Source of the DNA: Macrocystis pyrifera
Lineage: Eukaryota > Sar > Phaeophyceae > Laminariales > Laminariaceae
Direction: 5' to 3'
Assembly (NCBI GenBank): GCA_031763025.1
Contig: JASSKH010000004.1
Span: 3,472,001 to 3,536,000, forward strand
Length of the DNA stretch: 64,000 nucleotides
Of this stretch, positions 13,001 through 21,038 are shown one piece after another. How positions within the stretch are numbered: the first letter of the stretch is position 1; every line of letters starts with the position of its first letter. Both the position numbers and the translations under genes were made by a program. Below the pieces are notes generated by a model. The model was not told the origin of the DNA and ran no database searches. It saw only the letters and a program-made list of their open reading frames with translations.

Positions 13001-14028
13001 AACGTCCGTGAAGTCGTTGCAGAGCAGGAGAGATTTTGCGCCGATATTCGCGCAGCTGTTGCCGTGTCTCGCGACAACAAACGTAAACAGGCTCAGGGCC
13101 AGGTGGTGTTGCCAAAATTTGCGGTTGGTGATTTCGTGTTGTATGCTCGTGTTCGTCGGCAGGGTGTCACACCGAAATTGTTGTCCACATGGACTGGTCC
13201 GTGGCGTGTGGTAGCAGCTGATCATGATCATGTGTACTCAGTTCAGTACATCGTTTCTGGGAAGGTGCATCAAGCTCACGTGGCTCGTTTACGATTTTAT
13301 GCGGATGCGACGTTGAACGTCACCGCTGATCTGAAGGATGTTTTCCAACATTCCTTTGCGCAGGGTGAATGCCGCATGAATGCTGTGGTGCATGTGGCCG
13401 AAGATGATGCCAACGAGGTGATTGTCTTGGTCGATTGGGATGGTTTCGAAGCAGAGGAGCGCACGTGGGAGTCTTTGCGGTCGATTTATTCTGCTGCGCC
13501 TGAATTCGTCGTGAAGGAATTGCGCAAATTACGGATGACCCGTGCGCTCAAGATTAAAATTGCTTCAGAGTTCAGCATTGATTTGTGATTTGCCGCATGC
13601 GATTTCGTCTTGGTTTTTTGGTTTTGTCAAGCTCGTTCGTGTCGAGTGAACTCGCTTTGGGGGTGCTGTAGCCAAAAGATACCAAGCCGTGGAGGTTTCA
13701 GTGTAATCGCATGTGTGAGTGGAGCAGTGGCCGGGGATCCTGTGTGATGTCCCCTAGCCACCTGGCTCGTGGTCCGATGAGGATCACTCCGTGATAATAC
13801 AAGCTCTAAGAACAAGACTTACTGAGTGCGAGGCCAGCGAGACTGGTGGAGTCCCTCGCTGGAAGCCCTCTTGCTGATATCATCTGGCAGAGGCCATAGT
13901 TCCAATGAGTTAGCGCACGACCGGCTGATGCTGATGTCACCCCTCACCTCGATGCAGAAAGGGCAGGTGCTGGTGGCCATCACCAGCACGGGGCTGCCAT
14001 CGATCAGCGTCTGGACCTCGGCTTGCAT
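923..14028 (-). CDS. Glutaredoxin, dithiol (CPFC) GrxC-like, 4 exons
   Basis: Spliced gene, exons on the minus strand at 14028-13948, 5050-4994, 2316-2203 and 1027-923, encoding about 118 residues. Every internal junction is phase 0 and GT-AG. Glutaredoxins use glutathione to reduce disulfides or mixed glutathione disulfides. Visible family features are the active site CPFC at residues 22-25, the cis-proline segment SVPQIWI near residues 66-72, and the GGCDD glutathione-binding loop at 78-82, followed by an ALDATGDL helix as in bacterial-type GrxC. The length matches a single-domain cytosolic enzyme. The start is the ATG at 14028; the frame stays open upstream, so an N-terminal extension or targeting peptide cannot be excluded. 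The stop is the TGA at 925-923, just after a possible GT donor, so a further 3' exon is conceivable. Intron 1 is 8.9 kb and holds a complete LTR retrotransposon. Identity is confident; exact ends are less so. Confidence 0.9.
1381..1935 (+). repeat. Dispersed ~0.6-kb repeat, G-tract-bounded, copy 1
   Basis: The family starts with a poly-G run, then GTGTACTC-like sequence, CATGGCCGTAGTCGTATGAC, CTCGCATCCCTACA and a GAACCGCTTGTGAGGCGGA block, and ends near a second G-run. This copy aligns along most of its length with 43440-44040; shorter relatives are at 18408-18680, 49150-49350 and 2446-2505. It lies in glutaredoxin intron 3. No TIRs or poly-A tail are obvious, so its transposition class is unknown. 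Confidence 0.7.
2203..2316 (-). CDS. Glutaredoxin exon 3 (GSH-binding loop)
   Basis: 38 codons between a GTGCCCAG acceptor and a GTGCGT donor. The segment TSVPQIWINKKHIGGCDD is the diagnostic glutaredoxin signature: the cis-proline loop, a strand, then the GGCDD motif contacting glutathione. An extra cysteine in GGCDD is normal for many members. Confidence 0.9.
2446..2505 (+). repeat. Partial copy of the G-tract-bounded repeat
   Basis: A 12-nt G run followed by TGTACTCATTATCATGCATG and GTAGTCGTATGACCATAG, after which similarity to the family stops abruptly. Located in glutaredoxin intron 2. Confidence 0.6.
2568..2806 (+). repeat. GATC-rich palindromic element, copy A
   Basis: Contains iterated AGATCATAC / AGATCATCTAC words and ends GATGATCTGTCGGAGGTGTG, the terminal sequence shared by this family. 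Other copies: 4545-4800, 5385-5590, 39935-40165, 42045-42500, 47745-48150 and 51890-52165. The shared end and its inverted counterpart (CACCTCGGACAGATCATC-like) suggest a TIR-bearing non-autonomous DNA element. In glutaredoxin intron 2. Confidence 0.6.
3072..3176 (+). mobile_element. TA-MITE copy 1 (diverged right end)
   Basis: The left end TATTACGGGGGACCATAGTA and the internal right arm GGTCCTATTTACTATGG match the family, but the right terminus has decayed into a C-rich run. Lies in glutaredoxin intron 2 and is the only copy in the first 40 kb. Confidence 0.85.
3440..3630 (+). repeat. Dispersed repeat shared with 55895-56085
   Basis: About 180 bp align with 55895-56085, including AAAGCGATTTAAC and TAGCGGGCAGGCGGCA blocks. 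Both copies lie a few hundred bases downstream of a MITE in the same orientation, so the MITE and this segment may have moved or been duplicated together. Confidence 0.6.
4545..4800 (-). repeat. GATC-rich palindromic element, copy B
   Basis: Opposite orientation to copy A. Starts near CTCAGACAGATCATGTACAG and ends GATCTGTCCGAGGTGTCG, so both ends carry the family's inverted termini. It lies just upstream (in minus-strand terms, downstream) of glutaredoxin exon 2. Confidence 0.6.
4994..5050 (-). CDS. Glutaredoxin exon 2
   Basis: 19 codons between a TTGTTGCAG acceptor and a GTGCGG donor, phase 0 at both ends. The peptide AKRTLAAHGITGRFVDMDK is the helix after the active site plus the second strand, with the usual V/I-D/E-x-D pattern. 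It supplies exactly the segment missing between exon 1 and exon 3. Confidence 0.87.
5385..5590 (+). repeat. GATC-rich palindromic element, copy C
   Basis: Shares TACAGATCCAACCCAGGAAA-like sequence, the CCCACCC..GCATGAGCTA block and ATCTATCTGCCCTGAAAGAT with copy A. A shorter fragment with GAGACAGATCATGATG lies at about 5208-5250. Confidence 0.55.
6197..6375 (+). repeat. TTG-microsatellite-headed dispersed repeat, copy 1
   Basis: A (TTG)n run followed by CTCGCATTAACTCATC, ACTCTGTCTGGAGTGTGAGT and CTCGGGAAAAAATAAAAAC. The same order occurs at 42955-43138, with a longer (TTG)n and an A-rich tail. The A-rich 3' end suggests a retroposed, SINE-like sequence, but no Pol III boxes were recognised. 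Confidence 0.6.
6480..6930 (+). repeat. A/purine-rich low-complexity tract
   Basis: Roughly 450 bp dominated by A and AAG-type purine runs on the plus strand. Open frames here are lysine-rich or, on the other strand, phenylalanine-rich, and are compositional. Inside glutaredoxin intron 1. Confidence 0.7.
8135..8138. repeat. Target-site duplication, left (GTTC)
   Basis: GTTC immediately before the 5' LTR at 8139 is repeated immediately after the 3' LTR at 13899-13902. A 4-bp duplication is within the 4-6 bp range of Ty3/gypsy integrases. Confidence 0.8.
8139..8370 (+). repeat. 5' LTR (232 bp)
   Basis: Begins TGTAGCC and ends GGCCATA, so the termini form a short imperfect inverted repeat but the right end is TA rather than the canonical CA. 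Base-by-base comparison with 13667-13898 shows no difference. At 232 bp it is short for a gypsy LTR. No TATA box was picked out with confidence. Confidence 0.93.
8370..8383. promoter_or_regulatory. 14-bp palindrome at the primer-binding position
   Basis: AATATCTAGATATT is a perfect palindrome spanning the LTR/internal junction, where the tRNA primer-binding site of most LTR elements begins with TGG. No tRNA 3'-end complement is apparent here. It may be part of an unusual priming structure (self-priming or an internal tRNA fragment); that function is inferred from position only. Confidence 0.45.
8579..13588 (+). CDS. Gag-Pol-chromodomain polyprotein (1669 aa)
   Basis: One continuous frame. 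Gag occupies about residues 1-310, with a CX2CX4HX4C zinc knuckle at C254/C257/H262/C267 and a Gly-Arg-rich tail at 272-309. The aspartic protease has DSGSA at D456. Reverse transcriptase spans about 690-900, with the first catalytic Asp at D772 and a WVDD box at 831-834 in place of the usual Y-x-D-D. RNase H has D997, E1049 and D1073. Integrase has the HHCC zinc site (H1219, H1225, C1255, C1258), then D1287, D1355 and E1391 with the canonical 35-residue D-E spacing. A GPW motif (GPY/F module) is at 1540-1542 and a chromodomain at about 1601-1648 (VLVDWDGFEAEERTWESL). Gag and Pol share one frame with no stop or slippage site. All catalytic residues are present, so it looks functional. Start: first ATG, 208 bp after the LTR. 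Confidence 0.96.
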   Translation: MAHTASTPLVVGESLTPPKYGEVWTEQASRVFYAAYLDYEERLQLANAQGVVQHSKVSMGQLIPNYIHRCFEGFYKHQTTMTASELLDAVRQHAGYTTTSNRFDTSRAAADLRRVLSMRRDEKQGGETSVKDRAMMVNSAMEKYFAENHAVHAMYRAQDRSWLPGPAEFVSMALVDGLWPSEFKKYVKGQLTYAAGWKKDPALVMDQIFSAAEQWKFIEAYGRKDAAGAAEPRRQQQQKPKQQQSAKKSFVRVCFECGDPNHYVSDCPKARGGGTAPSSGGRGSSGYRGGRNGGRGRFNHGRGRGGRGGNQLTAGGGTSAVASSTSGAPAAGAAGSGSGSSVAGRAVYVGGAGTSVGAAGARTSPSTERAESVSGAAAGAVAPEPSVYSTSWSGWTADSISSAPAVGGQPWRQVTLGTDQSSTAGEVPVDRSAECLRADLSLPGSVGSLMARVILDSGSALTSIGVGLLQQLSSHFGGADLQIPFENGPQQAKTATGVSVMVTHKTVPIAVSVRTPWGAVKLEPITFAVMPGTDNVVLFGMATMKALGIDVYREALEKLRPRAVPVSTGVETPSYLAARRVTVSVRAFQTEATVDAPEDKAVEHLVDRGPDMFMDREEERTARERALEDSVQQAEQSGLSVGGATRLREILARRVGAFRRALCGDPPAQVEPMRVQLKQQAQPVKATPRRYEPTKRDWLSKCIAALVFFGFVYHNIQAVWASPAMAVPKKDSFRLVSDYSAVNAQVEKSPGVMPNHEDMGDLLGARFFGKLDLLQGYWQMPLAPEAQDVFTMATSDGLFTPTRVPQGVLNATSYFQGVMTEVLRGLDCKVWVDDVFFFADTEEALLQLLDDILERLENVGLFVAAHKCTFFSRELVWCGKVYSNGVVSHDPARVQGLSEMRRPENAGELMQFLQAVNWLRTSLPRLAETVAPLRDFLEELLVGATRRTKRVARNRVIKDTAWTEDRVRAWNAARGLVAQAVPLHHPRPGCVVLMFPDASDFHWGSFLTQVPEHEFRSGLALESMSHEPLGFLSGSFTGSQLRWATVDKEGFAIVNTFRRLEYLLWGGVHIFTDHRNLQYIFNPEKCVTTVTKTMAQRLENWKGVLGQYRYAIEHIPGDRNCWGDLLSRWVKVPTVPVRSVAVHSPCNADDSLPALDVIRASQQRSVARIGVGVHEFSTTFGQATLADDGLFRVRVGVRDVLWIPPDDLALQTRLMVCAHMRSAGHRGVAPTLFRLKEYCVWPHMDSQVREFVRQCLHCVDTRAGALIPRPYGDTVHGTAPGEVVHFDFLYVGHSGPEGSDGLPDEDGFRYVLVIMDDLSNYVALEPAEACTAEVTAKHLLAWCKTLGVPRVWVSDTATHFKNRVLALLSDALHIEHRFAVAYTPWSNGTCERMVKEVVRALRSILSEQRRQVSEWVDVLPAAQWALNTSFRERYRSTPYSVMFGRAPRTDFSALVSESDGRWNVDVMNDDLLRANVREVVAEQERFCADIRAAVAVSRDNKRKQAQGQVVLPKFAVGDFVLYARVRRQGVTPKLLSTWTGPWRVVAADHDHVYSVQYIVSGKVHQAHVARLRFYADATLNVTADLKDVFQHSFAQGECRMNAVVHVAEDDANEVIVLVDWDGFEAEERTWESLRSIYSAAPEFVVKELRKLRMTRALKIKIASEFSIDL
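13667..13898 (+). repeat. 3' LTR (232 bp)
   Basis: Identical to the 5' LTR. It begins 78 bp after the polyprotein stop. Just upstream is CTTTGGGGGTGC, the only candidate for a (short) polypurine tract. GTTC at 13899-13902 completes the target duplication. Confidence 0.93.
13948..14028 (-). CDS. Glutaredoxin exon 1 (active site)
   Basis: 27 codons, starting with ATG at 14028. They encode the first beta strand (SPVLVMATST) and then the redox motif CPFC, ending ...CIE before a GTGAGG donor at 13947. Both catalytic cysteines are in this exon. The donor is only 49 bp from the right end of the retrotransposon 3' LTR. Confidence 0.88.
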
Positions 14029-14917
14029 GCTGCCTGTCTGCTGGCCAGGCGAAAGCGCGGAGCAAGGTATGTACGAACAACAAGCAGCGCGGAGACGGAT
14101 AGGCAAGACGGGGGCGACTAAGCTCACACACGCGTGCCTCCCTGGTACCTGGCCTGGTGTACAGCAGCAGCCGCGGAGCTGTAATGAGCGGTACGTGGTG
14201 TACGTGCCAGCTACGCGAGTAGAGCGTACCACAAGCAGAAGCAACACCACCACTAAAACGACTCTGCACGTACCAGGTACCTGGCAAGCGGTTGTACAAA
14301 AGAACAAAATGAGCCTACACGCAGCCGTGTCTGGACCAAACGAATGTTTCTCTGGCGTGCAGTAGAGAGAGAAAGCGAAGAAGCCGTGGCCTATACGGCG
14401 ACACTCCCGACATTCGGAGTACAAGCAAGACAGCAGTCTCTAAACGATCATGCATCCATTCAGGTACAGCAGGAACACAGAAGAACGGTGGTCTTTCTAC
14501 GAAGCAATTCGGCCAAACATCGGCAACGCGCCGGAACTTGCCGACTATACATAGTTCAACATATTGATACCCCAGGCATGATACAAGAGTTCAATTCACC
14601 TCAGCGACTTTGCTCTCTTCTTTCATTTCGATCGCACACGCTGGAACCTCCCGAAGCTGAGATTGCTGATGGCCTGGTTCGCCGCCAGGAAATCGTCCAA
14701 CTCTCAGGCCTTGGGGTAAACAGCTGGTGGTCGTTGGCCAACCAACTATTTAGAAAGTTCAATTTTCTGCCATTGCGCCCACAGCTATTCGTTTTTGTAA
14801 TATCTAAGTCTTGGAAAGGCGTTATTTCAACGGGGTTGATATTTGTTTTACCAGTCAGATCTTCATGCAATCAGGTGTCATGTGCGGTCGAGAACCTCCA
14901 TAGACGCCGGCGTCCCT

Positions 14918-15225
14918 GGTGGCTTGGTAGGTGGTCCGCGTGCCTGTCAAGATCAATTTCGTGGGTTCAAGTCTCACCGAGTGCATGCTCATACTCATAG
15001 GGATTTTTTCTTGAAGCGGAAAGCGCGAAAGCGTGAGTTGGCTACACATTCGATGAAAATCGACGAGCAGCGGGAATGCTGAACCCTATCTATGCGTGAC
15101 AAAAATAAAGGCACGTACCGGGGGGGAGAAGGGACGACACCTGTGACCACGGTTTGTCCAGAAGATCGTCGGGGGTAAAACCTCCTACGAGTGGGCTGGA
15201 AAGTAAAAGTGATGAAGAAAAAAAA
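14918..15225 (+). repeat. SINE-like element with tRNA-type T arm, copy 1
   Basis: The head has a box-A-like TGGCTTGGTAGGTGG and a well-formed T arm, GTGGGTTCAAGTCTCAC at about 14968-14984, with a full 5-bp stem. No anticodon arm or intact acceptor stem pairs, so it is not a functional tRNA. The body (about 15012-15225), with GATGAAAATCGACGAGCAG and GGGACGACACCTGTGACCA, recurs at 52351-52562, both ending in an A-rich stretch. This is the layout of a tRNA-derived SINE. It lies upstream of the glutaredoxin start on the other strand. Confidence 0.55.
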
Positions 15226-15229
15226 TAGA

Positions 15230-16085
15230 CGACTACGAACTATATATATTATGTCGCTTGTGCGACCAAACCCCGCAAAGGTACAGAGTGCATAGGCGCC
15301 TACCAGGTGCCAGGGTTCCAGAATGGTTAGTATTATTACCGAGGGTTGTTTAGTGGAGGCAGGAACAATCTTATCGTCTCTTGTCTTATTGTGCAATAAA
15401 AATAATTTAATCCGCAAAATTTGTCGCCAATCGCGGTAACCCCACCCACCCGCGATATCCACTTTATGCATGGTGACACTATTAATACCACTGCTGCAAC
15501 GGCGGCACTTTTTGCGGTGGTAACATACTCTCGGTATTCTCAATACGTTTTTTTTTAGTTTTTATGCTTACGAGTATTACTTGTATTACAACAGTAACAG
15601 TAGATACGAACGAAAACAAATGCCTGCGGGACGGCTTTATTGCGGGTACGAACTTGTCATCATGTTTTGTATTCCATTCATGACATTCAAGACATACTTC
15701 AACACCAACGGCAGCAAAGAGCAGCAAAGCAGTATTAATAGTACAGCAGTAGTATAAATAGTGTGGTACCTGATAACACACTGTGAACCACCAGGAAAGT
15801 GCCGACGGGTTGAAATACCGGAAGAACACACCAACACACACACTCCCCTGTGTCCACGAAAGAATGCAAGAATAGCATGTTGATTTGGTCCTATACACGG
15901 ACTCTGAGGTGTGGCCGGGACCCTCACTTGCCAACAACAGCACAATATGTGGGAGTAAATTAAATAGTTGTGGGGGCATTGAACGTGTAGCACACCGTTA
16001 GGCGTATCGAATTGGGAGGGTGTCCACCTCTTGGGGTTTGTAACATGATTCAATATCTATCTCCACAACCATGTATACCGGGTAT
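15230..16085. other. No gene recognised
   Basis: AT-rich sequence with scattered TACCAGGT and ACAGCAGTA words but no supported exon or element. A short block near 15985-16015 (TAGCACACCGTTAGGCGTA) recurs diverged at about 22893-22925. Confidence 0.35.
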
Positions 16086-16087
16086 AA

Positions 16088-18775
16088 AACTGCGGTCTCC
16101 CGGCACATTTTGCTCTGAACCAGTTGCATTTCCTTTATTAAATAGTAGAGTGTCCATAATATGTGCGCGGTACGCCGTGAATCTATGAAGTAGTTACACA
16201 CGGAAAGGGTCTAAACGTGTGGGGTATACGAAGGCAGTGGGTCGCCCCGAGACATTTAGATCGTCCACATGTAACTGGTTCGTGGGCACACATTATTTTG
16301 TGTCCCCCACTTGCGTGCGGGAAAGTCCAAACGCACGTGTGGGCAGCGGACATGTTTGGTTAATAGGTTGTAATACTGTTAACCGGTTGCATGTACTGAA
16401 GGTGTAAATGTCTATATGAATCGGCAGCGAATATGTTACTAGAGTAGAAGACCGCAGTTTGACCCTTTGACTAGCCGTCTCCTGCACTAAAACCAGTACA
16501 ATAGGGACAAAAAGGCCTTGACGCGCCCGAAAAGACTCGGTCGGAAGGAGTATAGCACAGTTGGTGGTCAGAAGGATTGAGTCCCACGTCGTGACTCTCT
16601 GACCAATCGCACGCGGAGGCTCTACTGTAAGTGATGCATGCACAGAGGGGGCGAGCTCTGCTTCTTCTGCTTCATGACTGTCTGAACCAACCCCACGCGG
16701 CGTGATCTACGGCGTAGTTTGCGCGTATATAAAATACCAGCAAGACCAGGTATTATGGTACAGGTTTTGCTATCATTTCGATGAATGTTCAGGAGATACC
16801 AGGCTGGTATCATTGTTGGCGCTCATCACGATGTATTTTGTCAGATGGTGAACACAGAAACAATAAATAAATCCATGGACATGGATCGAGTCGTGCGTCG
16901 CGACTCTCCCAGAACCAGTTGCGTGTTGTTAGGGGGTCTAAATAAACGAGAGTTTTGCGTCGTGGCTCTACGAACCAGTTGCACCCGGAGAGTCTACATG
17001 TGTGGTCATATTATCTGAGCCTGTTTCGCGCAGTAGAGCGTACCAAATATCCGAGATTTGGTCTGCCTTGCTGATGGTCACAGGGTTAGGGCTGCTCTGA
17101 TTGGTTCAGGGGTAGGTCTGGCGCTATTCGTCTCGTACACAGCAGTGTGTGCCAACTATTTCCTCGAATAAGCGGTGAGCAAAACCCTCGTTTCGCTGAT
17201 GGTGTAAATGTCTAAATAGGCGGGCAGCGAATATATACTAATGTAGGAGAAGGCAGTCTGATCCCTCTACGTCGGGTGACCGCCCCCCTCCTCTATCTCA
17301 AGCGTATGGTACCCGTGGTAAGCGCGTATGCTACGATAGAACATGCCTTATATTACTATGGGCATAAAAATAAGGACCTGTTCGTATTCAGATTTACGTT
17401 CAAACGATCCCTGTATACTCGCCTAGAGTGGTAGTAATGTCTGGCTAAACTGTCACCGGGACTGACGGACCAGGTACGCTCAATAAGGCATGCCATTTAT
17501 CAGTAAGTGTCGTCATATCTATATTCCGTGAGATAAGTCTTCATTGAATTGACCGTTCGTTTTTCTAAAAGCCAGGTTTTTTATGCTCAAGGTATAGGCG
17601 CGTCCTCAGGCAAAAGGAGCCTGGCACAAACAAAGAGGAGAGAAGCCCTTTAGTAGGACAAGTCGACTAAAAGAAAACAAGTCAAAAAAAGTCTTTGACG
17701 GGCCCAAAAGAAACGATCTCCCACAGAATTAAGAGCATATGTGATGGGCAGAGGGAGAGGGGAGGACGGCCCACTGTGTGCCGCCGGGTCTGAGCTACGA
17801 AAGGGAGCGGGGGTGGAGGGATAGGGCACGCATTGTGACACCAGGTGGATGGGATGGCCGGGGGCGGCGGGCACGAGGGAATGAGCTGTTTGTCGTGGTT
17901 CTCCAAAACAAATCGCACCGCGGAGGATCCACATGTATGGGCAGAGGGATAGAGTTGTTTTTGCCTCGTGACTGTCCGAACCAACCCCACGCGGATGACG
18001 TACGAACATAAAAATATACCAGGTGCCAGGTATGTGCATGGACACGGGTTGGGCTGTGCGCCGTGACTCTTCCGAACCGGTTACACGTGGGGGGTTGACA
18101 TGTGTGGCCGGGGGGGGGGGCTTCTGCGTCGTGACTCTCCGAGCTTCTCTGACAGAGTAGAGTCTCACCATTTATTTTACACTGCGGTTCAAAAATACTG
18201 AGACAGATTTTCCATTGCTAACCAACGGTTTATTGGATCTGACTTCCTTCGGGTTAGAGTTGGGGTTACTGTAGTAGCGTTGATATCGTACATTGTGACT
18301 CTCAGCCATAGCATAGTGCCAAACAACCGCTGAACACCCATTCTCTCCGAACCAGTTGTACGCGGAGGGTCTAACTCGCGACTATCCGAGCAAGTCGCTC
18401 GCGGGGCGGTGTACTCGATAGGAAAGATGTACTCGATCTCATGCATGGCCGTAGTCGTATGACCATAGACCCTCGCATCCCTACAATGCCGGGACGGAGC
18501 ATGTCGGACGTTCACTGACCAGGCAAACATTGCTTGCACCAGCGCGAAGCGCCGTGAGGTGTCCGGCGAGTCGCATAAAGGGTGAGCTGCACCCTACTAA
18601 GAACCGCTTGTGAGGCGGACTTGCATACAGATGACAGCTTCAGTAAGTTCGCGCGCGCGGGGGGGGGGGGGGGTACATATATACATGGGCAGGTATTAAG
18701 CTGCGCCGTTACCGCCCTAACCGGTCACATGCGGAGGGTCCATAGTATTCATGGACAGGGATTGACCCATCGGGA
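16088..18775 (+). repeat. Degenerate GAACCAGTTGCACGCGGAGG repeat cluster
   Basis: Many short, decayed copies of a unit like GACTCTCCGAACCAGTTGCA, CGCGGAGGGTCTACATGTGT are scattered here, for example near 16600, 16905-16990, 17880-17965, 18055-18150, 18345-18400 and 18718-18750. Spacing is irregular, so this is an old dispersed or broken tandem family. No coding exon seen between the copies. Confidence 0.55.
18408..18680 (+). repeat. G-tract-bounded dispersed repeat, copy 2
   Basis: Shares CATGGCCGTAGTCGTATGAC, TCGCATCCCTACAATGCCGG and GAACCGCTTGTGAGGCGGA with copies at 1381 and 43440. It is cut short on the right by a 16-nt G run. Confidence 0.65.
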
Positions 18776-19908
18776 GTCTGACGCTTTGGTGGATAATTCA
18801 CGTAGGATTTTCCACGGCTTGGCCTACAAGTACAGCTTCGTCGAGGGGGATAGTGAACACAAATCCCTGATTGCAGCTTCAATTCAGAGCATTGCCTCAG
18901 TTGGGTCAAGATTGGTGAGTAAAGTCGGGTTGGTTACGGTTGGAGGAACTGCCATTTTTTTCTCAGGCTCCAGCAACGAGTGGAGCGCTATACGTCATCT
19001 ACGAGAACAAAACATACCCCCAACCCAACGAACTCGCTGGGCTATAGGTTAGAGTATTGCAAAACACAAATACATGGGATAAGGCATGCTTTGATACCTT
19101 ATTGAGCATTTCCTCAGCTGAGGGGCCCCGTCACGTAGGACATTTTCCCCCCCCAAAGTACCCCCCCCCCCCTACCGCTCTGTAGTGGGATGGTAACGCA
19201 CTGTAGAGGCATGGCTCTTGGGTATTAGAGTAGATAATATATTTACCTGGTATATAATATGTGGTGACACTGGACCAAGACGCGTATGCGGCACGAAACT
19301 TTGCAGGTTGTCATGAGACGTTGCAAGAACGCCCTCTCCACGTGGCCCAACCATAGTCAGACGAAACGTACACGTTGACATGACAGAACGTCCACTACGA
19401 ACCCGTACTTCTTTCTTGTGCCAGACGATGAGGTAGGCGTGTGACGCTATCTCACTCGCTCAGCAGACAGGTATGGCGGTGCTACGGTTGGATTAGAGCT
19501 TTCGATGGAAAATACTTTTGGCTGATGGGTCTTCTCAACTTTGAAGAACACTCGCTACACACTTGATACCGTTTGTTTTCACAATATATTTTGAGACAAA
19601 CCTACCGTTGGCTGTATGATTGCTGATCAGGTACTAACCCTCTTTGGGCCCCAAAATAGCGACCAGAACAATGGTTGGTAACTTTGGGATTACCAACCAA
19701 CCGTCTACGAGAAGCGCGAACGCCCAGCAGCACAAGTAGGCATAGCATCTTGTGCCCGTGCCGTCACGACTCCTTGCATCAACCATTGTATCTCGGACAC
19801 TAATTTGAAGATCAACCTCAAACCACGCAGTAGCCGTTGCTGTAAGCATCACTTTGTATCGATGTTTTTTCCCGCTGAAGTCCCAAGAGGGTTTAACTTA
19901 ACCCTGTG

Positions 19909-19989
19909 TTAGGACTGCAGTCTCGTTTACGCAAAACTTACTTGGAATTTGAGTGGTTTGTTGCCGAGACGAGACTGCAGTTCTAAACC
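19909..19989. repeat. Hairpin with ACTGCAGTCTCGT arms
   Basis: ACTGCAGTCTCGT near 19913 is repeated inverted (ACGAGACTGCAGT) about 50 bp downstream, giving a 13-bp stem. No accompanying element ends seen. The surrounding 18.8-20.1 kb holds no recognised gene. Confidence 0.5.
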
Positions 19990-20180
19990 ACACTTTAATT
20001 TGGTTAGGGTTACCAATGGCTTGCTACTGGTGTAGAGCTCTTCAAATGGGGACCATCAGGAAAACCTGAAACATGGTGCACCCCTCTACCGTATATAGCA
20101 TGCATCGCCGTAGAAAAAAGAAATATTGTGTTGTCTCTCTTGGCCTCTCCCCTGGTACACTGCCTGCCCTCGTACCCATG

Positions 20181-20470
20181 AATGCATAATGATCATATCC
20201 AATGCTCGAGCCCCAAGCATAGGGCCGGGGCACCGGGATGGGCCGGACGTACGAAAGAGCGAAACAAGGGGGGGGGAGGCTGTGGGAAAGAAAGAAGCAA
20301 AACATTTATATCGCCGACCATACAGAAAGGAATGTGAGTTTTGTTACCAACACCATTCGCACCCCTGAGTGCACGATAATCATATCCAATGCTCGGGCCC
20401 CGAACGCAGGATACGGTCACGGGGATGTGCCGGAAGGACAGAAGAGCGAAACAAGGGGGAAAAAAAAAAA
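20181..20470 (+). repeat. Two diverged direct copies, ~190-bp period
   Basis: ATCATATCCAATGCTCGAGC at about 20189 and ATCATATCCAATGCTCGGGC at about 20379 begin similar ~90-bp blocks, both continuing to GAGCGAAACAAGGGG. The intervening sequence is not shared. Each ends in a G or A homopolymer. Confidence 0.6.
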
Positions 20471-20527
20471 AAAAAAACGGTAGTAGGAAGGAAATTTAGC
20501 CTGTCTGTGTTCACTATGCTCCGTTGA

Positions 20528-21038
20528 CTACCATAGGATGTATTGTACGGCAGTGGATTGGGGGCGCGCAGTACACTTGAGGACTATAGTTATCGACTCG
20601 AACTCCCCGGAAGAATTATTTCCGTGTGGGGTTGGACGGCTTGTACCAGCAAGAAATGAGACTGAGCTCTGACGGGACAGGGAACAGCAGCCGCGTGCTC
20701 AGAATTAAGGGGATCAGACTACGTATATCATTTTTGCACAAACACGGTGGTCGTGGTGAACACATTTACATACGATCATGACGCTACCATAGGATGTATT
20801 GTACGGCAGTGGATTGGGGCGCGCAGTACACTTGAGGACTATAGTTATCGACTCGAACTCCCCGGAAGAATTATTACCGTGTGGGGTTGGACGGCTTGTA
20901 CCAGCAAGAAATGAGACTGAGCTCTGACGGGACAGGGAACAGCAGCCGCGTGCTCAGAATTAAGGGGATCAGACTACGTATATCAGTTTTGCACAAACAC
21001 GGTGGTCGTGGTGAACACATTTACATACGATCATGACG
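20528..21038 (+). repeat. Tandem duplication of a 256-bp unit (2 copies)
   Basis: 20528-20783 and 20784-21038 are adjacent and differ at only about three places: one G fewer in a G run, TTTCC versus TTACC, and ATTTTT versus AGTTTT. This is a very young duplication or one kept similar by gene conversion. The unit contains no recognised gene; it includes CGACTCGAACTCCCCGG, which looks like part of a tRNA T arm in reverse but lacks a matching cloverleaf. Confidence 0.95.

Larger units (their letters stand above)
8139..13898 (+). mobile_element. Complete Ty3/gypsy chromovirus LTR retrotransposon
   Basis: A 5760-bp element with identical 232-bp LTRs, a GTTC target duplication and a single 1669-codon frame encoding Gag, protease, reverse transcriptase, RNase H, integrase and a C-terminal chromodomain. 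That domain order (integrase after RNase H, chromodomain last) defines the chromovirus branch of Ty3/gypsy. Chromodomains are known to steer integration to particular chromatin marks. The element sits antisense in intron 1 of the glutaredoxin gene. Identical LTRs and an undamaged frame mean insertion was very recent on an evolutionary scale. The usual PBS with TGG after the LTR is missing, and the polypurine tract is weak. Confidence 0.95.

Noticed and set aside
14344-15000. 218-codon plus-strand frame upstream of glutaredoxin
   Set aside because: Runs through the SINE-like head and has no recognisable domain or splice context.
18440-18480. 5S rRNA similarity in the G-tract-bounded repeat
   Set aside because: The reverse complement contains ACGGCCAT-like bases, but the rest of 5S (boxes, pairing) is absent.
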